The notes under the pieces: model-generated
Seen by the model: the letters and a program-made list of their open reading frames with translations, nothing else
Told to the model about the DNA's origin: nothing
The model's database searches: none
Shown here: in pieces, positions 28,682 through 39,300 of the stretch
How the letters are laid out: every line of letters starts with the position of its first letter
Numbering within the stretch: position 1 is the first letter of the stretch
Position numbers and translations under genes: made by a program
Origin: Macrostomum hystrix
Taxonomy: Eukaryota; Platyhelminthes; Macrostomidae
Direction: 5' to 3'
Assembly: GCA_950097015.1 (NCBI GenBank)
Contig: CATNEN010000003.1
Span: forward strand, 9,095,501-9,159,500
DNA: 64,000 nucleotides

Positions 28682-30705
28682 CTAATCCACCTTAGGCAGA
28701 TCACTTCTGTCAGCAGGGCATTGCTGGTTGCCATTGCACGCACCGGCTTGACCAGGCACCTGACAGTTCCAATGCGGGCCCTGGTCTGAGAGCAGCCGAC
28801 AGTCGGCAGAGATCGGCAGGTAGCCGCCAATCCGAATTCGGCGCGGCTTGCCCATCCACCTGCCAAACAGCTTGTTGAGCACACTTCTCATCCAGAAGTA
28901 GTCCCGCTCAAGCATCTCCGCCAAGTGCAGCATGATCAGGTACCTGTTCTCGACATCGTGCTCAATCACGTGGTTCACAGCGGAGGACAGAACTCCGACC
29001 ACAAAGTTGATGAACAGCACGGGCACGAACAGCACGTAGGTCATGTGCGTGATCAGGAGGTCGATTCTATCCGAATTCGGCACGTACACACTCGTGTCCA
29101 CAATGTTCAACGACACCTGGAAGGTTGTGTAGAAGGTCTTCAGGTATTCGACGAGCATTTCGCCGTTTGTGGTGGAGTTGGTCGGGTTCCACAGGTGACT
29201 GCTGCCCTGGATCATGCGTGCAAAGATGCCGGTGAGAATCAGGTAGAACGCCATGAACGTCACGAAGTTAATGAGGCTGCGGTGGAAGGCGCTCATCATG
29301 GTGCCGACTCCAGGTAGAAGGCGCATGAACCAAGCGATGAAGCTTAAAAACGTCAGCAAGAGGATCTTTGCGCAGCAGCCTTGCGCAGGATAGACCAGCT
29401 CATTAAGCAGTCCGCAGGTGCGATCAAGATCGGCGTGAAGCCAGATGAGAAAGACGGCAGTTAACAAAATCTGGGCACATGGCAGGAGCCACGGCAGCAG
29501 GTCTGGGTAGCTCCTTCGTGGGCCATTCGGGAAACCAACCTTCCTCCTGCAAAAATGTAAGAAACAGTTCTGTAATTTGCATGCACCTGTTGCAGCATTC
29601 AGAGTTCAAGAACTGGAAGCTTAGTGCCGTGGACCTACCGGTAGATCTCTTTCCGCATCAAGCCAATAGAAGCGAATACAAGGCCAGACAGAGTCTCAAG
29701 TGCGCAGAAAGCTAATATGCTGATGTAGCCCGTTGAAGATGGCTGCTGCTTTGATTGTCTGAAGCACTGATTCTGAAAATGTTCTTTTGCATCGCAACCT
29801 GTGTACACAATGATAGACAAGGTCGAAGCGAAAATCATTGCGATAATGACCCGGATGAGCCTGCGGTTGCGGTTGTACAGCGCCTCGACCCAGCGCCTCC
29901 ACAGGAAGCCGTTGCGAAACACGCCAGCCGCCTTCAGCTCAGCCAGCGTGGACTGACTGTACACGTCGAGCAGAACGCAGATCGGGCTAGTGAAGAAGGC
30001 CAGGTTGTCGCCGAAGCAGTCGGTCACGTCCACACTCACGCGCTCTCGAATGCCCTCCGAGTCCGAGTGCAAGTCGCTGCTGGCCAAGTAGTGCAGCATG
30101 ATGTACTCAACGTGACCAGCCAGTCCCAGGTACACGCCCCAGCTCATGGGTGTCATGCCTTGGCTGCTGACCTGCAGCATCTCCGCCTGCTGCAGTCTGC
30201 TGAACAGGCAGCGGTGGAAGAGCTCCACGAGGTCGCGTCCTGTGCTGAGGTCCGTCCGCTGCTCCTCCCGCCTGTCGGACATGAAGCGAATGGCGCTCAG
30301 CAGCATGTGGTAGGCCGTGAAGCCTCGCTCCCTGAGCTGCGCAAAGTCCACGCCGTCCTCGCCTGCCTCGGCCTCGTGCATGAGTCGCAGGCACCGCTGC
30401 GCGTTGTAGAACATGGCCACGAAGAACGGGCTCGTGGGGAACGGCAGCTCATCGCCGCTCTCCTCCGGCTCGCTCCAGTCGGGGTGGTCGCGAGCTCGAG
30501 CCCCCTGAAAGTCCGAGCTTGTAAGGAAGCTGGCCCAATTGGAGCGTCCGAGAGAGTCGCGGAACTGGCGAAGCTCGTCCGCGTTGTCCTCGGACATGCA
30601 GCGGACAAAGGCCAGCCATCGAGTTCTGTCCACCAGGAAGTTCTTGTCCCCCTGAGTCTTATTCATAGTTCGCTGTAACGCTGCTTTGTCTGATGCGCTT
30701 CTCAT
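28682..30705 (-). CDS. TRP/polycystin-like six-transmembrane cation channel
   Basis: Two exons, 29639-30705 and 28682-29546, give 643 residues from an ATG. The N-terminal ~270 residues are soluble, with an ankyrin-like segment (TPMSWGVYLGLAGH). Six hydrophobic segments follow: RLIRVIIAMIFASTLSIIVY, the segment around ISILAFCALETLSGLV, LLPWLLPCAQILLTAVFLIW, AKILLLTFLSFIAWF, FVTFMAFYLILTGIF and LFVPVLFINFVVGVLSSAV. A pore-like loop (YTTFQVSLNIVDTS) sits between the last two. This is the layout of TRP-family channels, which pass cations across the plasma membrane; the gating stimulus cannot be told. The intron is only 92 nt. The C-terminus is Cys/Pro-rich. The subfamily assignment is uncertain. 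Confidence 0.65.
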
Positions 30706-32048
30706 TCATTAAAAGCGTTTTAAACTTATTCTGTTTGACTCCCAATCGACGTCACAACCAGGTAATATATACGTGCTTAGTAAATATGCCCAGCATCCTA
30801 CCGTTCTGTTTACCCAATCATCCCTAATCAGTTATTTTGCAGCACTAGCGTTTGTGGACAGATGGATTGCTCTGCGATGCAAAATCGTTGATTAGGAAGT
30901 AAAGTGCACTGATCAAATAAGCGAAGATATGACATAAGTTGTTAATTTGCACAAGCTCATCTATGCATCTCGATTTGCGCTTTCAAACTTCTATTGTTAG
31001 TCTGCAACTAAGTTAAATTACACTCTCTAATAGAAGCTGACTGCTTCTTAACGTAAAAAGTTAGATTTAACGTTATTTGCGCTTCGCTGTAAAGTCTCTG
31101 CAGTCGGTTAATAAATTAGCTGAAGCTATATCTAAATGCAAATAAGATGAGTCTCATCAAGATACAAGATATTGGCGTGGGTCTATTGTTTACAGTTTTA
31201 CACCCTCGTTAATATTCGTCCCGAAATAATCTAACTTAGATAAAACTTTTTTCGTTGTTTCGTTGCTGTTCATTTTTTGCTCTACGAAATATTCCTCGTT
31301 GACTATTTTTCAGAACGAAATCTGACGAAATCAGGAAAATCTTATCGACAGCCTGCAGATGACTGACCTTGGGGAAGCCTCTAAATAAGATTTTCGCCAC
31401 CTGTTGTCCAAACCAGTTCAATTCCGCACGGAGAATTTTAAAGCGCAAGTGTAATAGTAACAGCAGCTCAGCATCCAAATTCGCTTCTGGCTCCTGGGTG
31501 AGATGAGCTCACTCAATTAAGTGCGATCACTTCCAAGTTATCACCAGAAGAAACGTACAGGCGGCAGCTTACTGCAGCTTCGATAATGAAGAGCGTAAAC
31601 AGCTGATTCCGCGTGAAAAGCTGGCAAGCGCTCCCAGAACCCACCCCACCAAGGCGCTCTGTCGGTGATGAAGTACCGGCTAGGTGTTTCGCTTCGAAGA
31701 GCAAAATTTCTGAAGTTCTTCAGGAATAAAACTCCATAGAGCCCTCTGTGAGAGACAGGCTCACTCGTTTCTCACCAGGTGTATCATGCTCCTCACAAAG
31801 AAAGCCGGCAGGGATGGGTGCTCTCCAATTATGCTCAGCATACTTTCTGATTCGACGGATTCCGGTAGGTGAGATGCGGATGGACTACTAAAGTAACTAC
31901 TACTGTGAGAGTAAAAAATCTTCAACAGGCTGCCTTTCGGGCGAGTTTCTTTTAGTCATTGAAACTCTTCTGATTCCTGCACTGGACCCCAATTCCAAGG
32001 GCTTTGACCCGCCGTAGCTGATTCAATGAACCTTAATTGATTGATGAC
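30706..32048. other. intergenic DNA, no gene seen
   Basis: Includes the 5' flank of the channel gene. Minus-strand ORFs at 31236-31478 and 31513-31704 show no recognised domain. A sequence near 31770-31870 has several AGGTGAG/CTCACC motifs but no convincing exon. Confidence 0.45.
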
Positions 32049-32200
32049 TTACAACTGATAAATCCTCTCATAGAACTCCACCATGCCATGAAATTTCTGT
32101 AATTCGGTTGTGTTCTTGTGACTGACGAAACCTTTGATGGACCTCACCTTTTGTGGATCTGTGGCGCTTTGGCCTAACAGTTTGAGTTGAGTCACACCGG
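32049..32200 (-). pseudogene. Ty3/gypsy reverse-transcriptase fragment
   Basis: The minus strand codes a stretch (PQKVRSIKGF, then TELQKFHGMVEFYERI) that matches the end of the gypsy reverse-transcriptase domain, where family members read KV..I..F and LR.FLG...FYR. It is isolated and without LTRs, so a relic. Confidence 0.5.
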
Positions 32201-32349
32201 CGAGTTGAGCGCCGTCGCGAGCGAAACCAGCGAGGCCGGCAACGTGGCGCTGCACGCCGAGCTTCTTCCATGCGAGTTCATCTGGGTCTTCCGAATGGCG
32301 CCGGAGACAATGAGGCTCACCTATACCGAGCCCCAGCTCTAACACAGGG

Positions 32350-32805
32350 CACACTTTGAGTCGGGACGCTGAACTGTCGCACTCTCAAGGCCGCCTGGCA
32401 GAGAAGTTTGCTGGCAAAGCTAGCGCTCGACCTCAGCTGTGACGTCATCGCACTTCAGGAGGTGTCTATCAGAGCCGAGCCTGGACTTCACTGTGAGGAC
32501 CTGGGCTCCAGTTGGGCACTCTGGTACACCTCAGCGGATCAACGAGGCCGTTGAGGAGTCGGAGCACTGATTGGCCCGAGACTGCAGGAGAGCTATCGCT
32601 GCTCTTCCTTGTCCCCCGGATGCTTCGGTTAGACGTCCGGCTTCGCGGCCGCGGAATGCTCGCCTGTTCTGTGTTTACGCGCCCCCTGCCACCCGCTCAG
32701 ATGAGGCTCAGAGCTTCTTCGAGCAACTATCTGCACGCGTGGAGGAAACGGCGCAGCGCGACATTGTAGTGGTCGTCCACGGAGACCTACACGCTTAACA
32801 ATCAG
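32350..32805 (+). pseudogene. LINE apurinic-type endonuclease fragment
   Basis: The plus strand reads TLNCRTL, LSCDVIALQEV, then a GVGALIGPR-like segment, ARLFCVYAP and IVVVHGDLHA, in more than one frame. These are the successive motifs of the endonuclease (EEP) domain of non-LTR retrotransposons such as RTE or CR1. Reverse transcriptase is absent. Frame changes show it is dead. Confidence 0.65.
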
Positions 32806-32879
32806 CTCAGCTTCAATTTTTTAGCTCGCTTAAAAACCAGACTGGACCGATCTGATCTGTACCACCTTTTTCACCCATA

Positions 32880-33062
32880 ACGATGAGAAAATCAGGGCAG
32901 ATGTATACACACCTGTGTGAGCTTGTGGCTGCGTATTGTGTGCGAATGTGCTCAGGAGTCATTAAAATGGGCAGAATTGCCTCCTCGCTGGTTTCAGGTC
33001 TAGTGTCACCGAATGATGTGCCACGGCTCGCAGCCCTCCTGCAATTATTATTATTATCTTTT
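32880..33062 (+). mobile_element. tRNA-derived SINE copy S3, with (ATT)n tail
   Basis: 5'-truncated copy with the core blocks and a complete 3' end: GCAGCCCTCCTGCAATTA followed by ATTATTATT. The tail defines the 3' end of the family. Confidence 0.85.
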
Positions 33063-35440
33063 TACTCTTCCTAAGTCGGGCTACATTACGAAAACTTGTT
33101 AACTATAACAAAACAGTCTGAAAGTGTGTCGGGTAAAACTCGTGTAATACAATAACACCCCTAACCGTGTGCATCGATCGAGAAATTAGCCAATCAAAAT
33201 ATTGGGTCCAGGTATAAGTGTCATGTTCTACTTAGTAATCATAGAATATAATACATCAGCGCAAAAAGTATTTTACTTTACATATAATAATAATATGATT
33301 TAGAACAGAGAATGATGCATATATCTTTTAGTAATACTTTACAGACAGAATTGTTATAATGAATAAAGTACAACTTATATCTATTACAAGAAAGAAACAC
33401 TTTAACATAGGATTAAAAAAACCCTTAAACATAAAAACTGTCTTACTCACACATATATTCAATGCTTAATGTTTAAATTTAGATAGGCCTACTTGTATAC
33501 AAAGCGTCATTTGCTTGAGCCAACCAGACAGTTAATTGTGATCATTATTTATTATTGGTCCTGGAATTATCGAATGTGGCATCGCTAGAATTCTGTGAAA
33601 AATTCTGTGAGGCCTAAAAGAAAATAACAACTAGCGAACTCTACTATGTCTAAGTCTATATAGCTAAAGTCAGACGTAAAATGTGCCACTGTCATTTTTG
33701 TGTAGGCCTAGTTGTAGCCTATAATTATTTGTGCTTTATAGTCTTATTTAATCGCAAGCTTAAGCCTTGTGATAAAATTTTTACTAGATCGGCCACTTAG
33801 ACTTTTTGAATTTTTCCACAAATTGCATGGACGTGCATTAAGAAAATTTGAAAATGCACCAGTCAAATATTCACAAAAGTGTCATTTCACCTATAGGACT
33901 GAACTGTACAATGCTGTGAAAAACTGAAATTTTGAAAATGGGCTGGGCTTGGGCATGTGTCTACAAAAATGAAAAATGTAACTTTTTTATTGGACACTTG
34001 GGCTAATTTTAAAGGTGAATTTGTTATTCATTGTGAAAGAAACTTTATATGAAAGGCCTAACTTGCAAAAAAGGCACTCTGATTTAGTAAATCATATGAA
34101 CACATATAGTCTCATCTAAAATAAAATTTAGTATAGGTTGTTTCACACTTATGTACCATCAATCAAATAAATTAGAAAGCCAATACATAATTTGAATTGT
34201 TTATTTTAGAGGGGGCCTACATGACATTAAGTTATTTCATGATAGGTAGATTTATATTGCAAATTAGCCTTTAGAAAGTCCAAGTGACAATCAAAAATTT
34301 TTAAATAGGCCCTAGGCAAGTCTATGAGTCATAAACTCATTAAATAGATTGTCAAATACTTTACTAGCTAGCCAGGTTCAGACAGTGATTTGAGAATTTC
34401 AAGCTGACCAAACATGATTTTTTGATTCAAAATATTGCTATACTACCATTTGCATTTACAATGTGCCATTGTCACCCAAAGAAACAATGTAATGTAAGTT
34501 TCATAAAATACAAGCAACAGCTATTACTGCCATATTGGATCTATGTAGAGCTGCTTATAATCCAATCATGAGGCTTGTGTGTGTAGGCCTAGCCTATAAT
34601 AATGGACAAGGCCTACAACTGCCTTTCAAACAGGCTATATGCTATAAATGATTGGTAGGCCTATATTTAATTGCAATGACTGCTAGAACGAGCTGACAGC
34701 AAAAAATCTGTCTGGCTAGCCCACTTGCTAGGTCCTAATATGTTAGGGCCTATCACTGATCTTATGTATCCTTAGCCTATAGCTTGCTTTTAGAAGTTTA
34801 TTAGGCAAGTTCTAGAAAATTGAGGCTGTCTTTGTTGCTCAGTTGTCTAGTTTCATTTTGCTTAGCTGCAAGTTGCTGAACCATTGGCTGGAGTTTTTGC
34901 ATATTTTCTGCAGTTTTATTTCCTAAATACAGATCAGACACAGTACAACATTCATTTGTAGCATGGAAAATTAAGGGTTTTGTATAGTTACATCTGTACC
35001 ATTGGTACTACTGTCAGCTGATAAGCTTGAAAGTAGGAGTTGCAGGCTGCAAATGCATAGCAAATTGCCATGGGCAGCTAGAATTATTGATAGCAATCAT
35101 AAGTTTTTGAAGGGCCTAGCAATTTTTGTGTATAGGCCTTATAATAATATCATCATAATGGATATAATTAAATGTAGCTAAATTAAAGAAAATATTTTTC
35201 AACTCTCACTGTCAATATTCTTTCAAGTTTTGAGCACCTTTCTCAGTTTTTTATCCAAAAGTAGAAAAACTAAAATTGATTATTTCCTAAGCTTTTTAAA
35301 TTTCAATTTCACCTAACATTCAAAATGTTCATCTAAAATATTATTGTGTTTGAATTTCTACCAACCAGGAAGTAATAAAAAACAGACAAAGGTAGGCTCC
35401 TTAGTGGCTTATCTAGGTAATATAGATGTGTATCTATGAC
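33063..35440. other. AT-rich region enriched in AGGCCT
   Basis: No gene found. Between 33480 and 35150 the hexamer AGGCCT (often TAGGCCTA) or its one-off form GGGCCT occurs about a dozen times, for example near 33484, 33703, 34586, 34605, 34656 and 35134. This is far more than expected for AT-rich DNA. Base composition differs from the flanks. It may be one large inserted element, perhaps together with the mariner relic beside it. Confidence 0.45.
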
Positions 35441-36120
35441 CTTACCTATGTTATAAGCTATGACAGGCCCCAGCAATGCAATCAGACTGGCCAGGATTGT
35501 GTATATCATTCCCTCAAAGTATTTCTCCTCTGTGTGCATGTTCATTTGCCTGGCTTGGAAGCAGCAAAGGTAGTCTAATGTTGTCAGTTTCTGTATTTCT
35601 AATTTGATCACTATTCCTAGTTTTTTATGCAAGAAAGTGGCCACCCAGAGATGGCATATTCGATTTCAGGCTGCAAAGCAGCTCAGCCTTGTGGCATGCC
35701 ATTACTCCCCTGTAGTGCCGACTCTCCTCCAGCACAGCCACTGTCACTGTGCTGCCTGTCAAAAATAATGTTGACCACCATGATGCCCTGCTTATTAAAG
35801 AAACTTTTAAGTGCATATTCGGCGTCAGGTCATCTTTGGTCAAGCCAGACCATGTTGGACTGCTTGTCTTTTAATCCTTCCATCAGAATAAAATCTAACA
35901 TTCTTCACTGTCACAATGTCCAACACCATTCTTTGGCCATTTTGTTTGAACGACAGGCGCCAGATGAGCATGCACAGTCTTGGATCCAGCAGGTGCATGT
36001 CTTGAAGCGTCCCAGCTGCTCGTTCATGATAGCATGGGTGCCTCCATAGCTGACACCAAGCTCATAGGCAAGGAATCTCAGCATCACGCTGCAATCTAAA
36101 CAGACTCTGAAATTTGGCAC
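35440..36120 (-). pseudogene. mariner-family transposase relic
   Basis: Minus-strand fragments in at least two frames. One reads ELGVSYGGTHAIMNEQLG followed by a CTCWI motif, matching the second helix-turn-helix of mariner transposases (...SYGS.H.I....LG..K...RW.P). The next (about 35630-35845) reads MVWL, STLFLTGSTVT and an RYRGVMACH-like stretch, corresponding to the catalytic-domain core. Further downstream NEHAHRGEIL may be what remains of the NAPAH region. Stops and frame changes make it non-functional. Confidence 0.55.
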
Positions 36121-36340
36121 CTATCAAAGTATTCTAAAATATGAAAATATGTTCTTTGACATTTTTCCGACAAACTGCATATTAAACTATTTCAGCAGTC
36201 ATTATAACTGTTTAGAGGAACGTCATGTCATTTGACCAGCATTAGATAGCTACTAAATAAACAATCATATTATTTAAACAAGAAAAGCGAATAAAAAAAG
36301 CTACTGGCTAGTACTGACAGTAAAATAAAATCCACCCAAA

Positions 36341-39300
36341 ATGTCCGACAATAGAATTGGCAGCGGTGGCGGCTCGAGGCCTCGTTTTGTTTTACCATTG
36401 ACTGCCTCTAATCAGCAGCGTCCTATCGGGGGCCCACAGTCTGGCTCACCGATGGGCCAGGCGTTGCAATCGCAGCCAGGTCTACCCGGCTTGCCGCCTG
36501 TTGGCCAGTTGAAACTGCCCGACCAAACTGAGCGCCAATTCTGTGTAGATGATCTGGAGGATCTGGGCGAAATTGGTCGTGGAGCATTTGGCTCTGTTAA
36601 TCGGATGCGTTTCAAACCAACTGGGGTCGTGCTTGCCGTTAAAAGAATCCGGTCCACTGTTGACCAGAAGCAGCAGAGAAATATGCTGCTGGAATTGAAT
36701 GTCGTTATCGATTGCCAGTGTCCGTTTATTGCCAGGTAACTCTTGCGATTGCCTGTACGAACTAATTACTTGTAGAGATGAAGACAGTAAGGTTAGAGTA
36801 GTAGATAGAAACGTGTAGAGAAGTAGACGGAGAGACACGTTTGTGTCTGAGCGGCTAACGCTTTTGCCTCTCGCTGATGAGAAAGCCAGTACAGATGTAC
36901 ACACCTGTGAGAGCTTTGACCTGTGTACGGTATCTGTGTGCGTGTGTTCTCAGGAGTCAGCGAAATAGGCGGAATCACCTCGAAAGAAGTAGACTGTAAA
37001 GATTAAATAAATTAGAAAGTTAATCTTTAATGTTTAACAGCCACGCTTAACAAAACAATCTATCACCTGCGCAGATCATACGGCGCCCTATTTAAAGAAG
37101 GCGACTGTTGGATCTGCATGGAACTGATGGACACCAGTTTAGACAAGCTCTACAAAGTGGTTTATCATCATCTGAATGAGGCCATACCCGAAGTTGTCAT
37201 CGCACAGGTGTCGCTAGCTACTGTTAAAGCTCTTAATTATCTAAAGGAGAAACTGAAAATGATGCACAGGTGAGTATTAAATACATTAAATGAAAACTTA
37301 ATTGCATAACTTTATACCATATCGAACTTAAAATTCCATAATTTTTCCCTAGGTTCCATAATCCCTACTCAAACTATAAAACCCTAATCCCCTAATCAAG
37401 CTACCAATTGACCCTAATCACCTACTCAAACTAAACAATTTTCCTGTATTCAAACTAGACCCTAATCCCCTACTAAAATAACCCTAATCCCTATTCTAAC
37501 TAAACCATAATCCCCTACTCAGACTAAACTCTAATCCCCTACTCAAACAACCCTGATCCCCTACTCAAACTAAACCCTAATCCCCTACTCAAACTAAACC
37601 CTAATCCCCTACTCAAACTAAACCCTAATCCCCTACTCAAACAATTTTTTCCTATATTCAAACTAGACCCTAATCACCTACTCAAACGAAACTCTAATCC
37701 CCTAATAAAATACCAATAATCTATACTCAAACTAAACCCTAATCTCCTACTCAAACTAAACCCTAATCTCCTACTCAAACTAAACCCTAATCTCCTACTC
37801 AAACTAAACTCTAATCCCCTACTAAAATAACCGTAATCCCTACTCAAACAAAAACATTTTCCTATATTCAAACTAGACCCTAATCACCTACTCAAACAAG
37901 ACTCTAATCCCCATCTCAAACTAAACCATTATCCCTACTCAAACAAAACTCTAATCTCCAACTCAAACTAAACCATTATCCCTACTCAAACAAAACTCTA
38001 ATCCCCATCTCAAACTAAACCATTATCCCTACTCAAACAAAACTCTAATCTCCAACTCAAACTAAACCATTATCCCTACTCAAACAAGACTCTAATCCCC
38101 ATCTCAAACTAAACCATTATCCCTACTCAAACAAAACTCTAATCTCCAACTCAAACTAAACCATTATCCCTACTCAAACAAAACTCTAATCCCCAACTCA
38201 AACTAAACCATTATCCCTACTCAAACTAAAACCTCCAGCATATCTAATTATCCCCCCTCAGAGACGTGAAGCCCAGCAACATTCTGGCTGACAGATCTGG
38301 CCGAGTGAAGCTGTGCGACTTTGGCATCGCCGGCAAACTAGTTGACAGCATCGCTAAGACACGCGACGCCGGCTGCCGGCCCTACATGGCCCCGGAGCGC
38401 ATCGATTATCAGCGCCTTGGCGAGGGCTACGATGTTCGCAGCGACGTCTGGTCTCTGGGCATCTCCCTGTACGAGTTGTGCACAGGAAAATTTCCCTACA
38501 AACAGTGGGGCACCATGTTTGAGCAGTTGGAACAGGTGATTGCGGTCTTGATTGGGGTTTTTGAGTTTTGAATATCTATATTCTATATAAATTCGTGATA
38601 TAGTAGATTTTTATCCCAATTTGATTCGAGATCCCGAGTTTAAATTATAGATCCCCATTTTTATTAGTGATCCCCATTTTTATTAGTATACCCATTTTTA
38701 TTAATGATCCCCATTTTTATTAGTGATCCCCATTTTTATTAATGATCCCCATTTTTATTCTAGATGCAACTGTAAGATTCTAGATCCCACTGTGAGATTC
38801 TAGATCCCACTTTGAGATTCTAGATCCCACTATGAGATTCTAGATCCAACTGTGAGATTCTAGATTCAACTGTGAGATTCTAGATCCAACTGTGAGATTC
38901 TAGATCCAACTGTGAGATTCTAGATCCCACTGTGAGATTCTAGATCCCACTGTGAGATTCTAGATCCAACTGTGAGATTCTAGATCTAACTGTGAGATTC
39001 TAGATCCAACTGTGAGATTCTAGATCCAACTGTGAGATTCTAGATCCAACTGTGAGATTCTAGATCCAACTGTGAGATTCTAGATCCAACTTTGAGATTC
39101 TAGATCCCACTGTGAGATTCTAGATCCCACTGTGAGGTTCTAGATCCAACTGTGAGATTCTAGATCCAACTGTGAGATTCTAGATCCAACTGTGAGATTC
39201 TAGATCCAACTGTGAGATTCTAGATCCAACTGTGAGATTCTAGATCCCACTGTGAGATTCTAGATCCCACTATGAGATTCTAGATCCAACTGTGAGATTC

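Noticed and set aside
29755-30678. 307-codon plus-strand ORF
   Set aside because: Antisense shadow of the GC-rich channel exon; no domain, and the minus strand has the membrane pattern and splice sites.
37325-38245. Interstitial telomere from CCCTAA motifs
   Set aside because: CCCTAA is only part of a longer 24-bp unit; there is no run of pure CCCTAA repeats.
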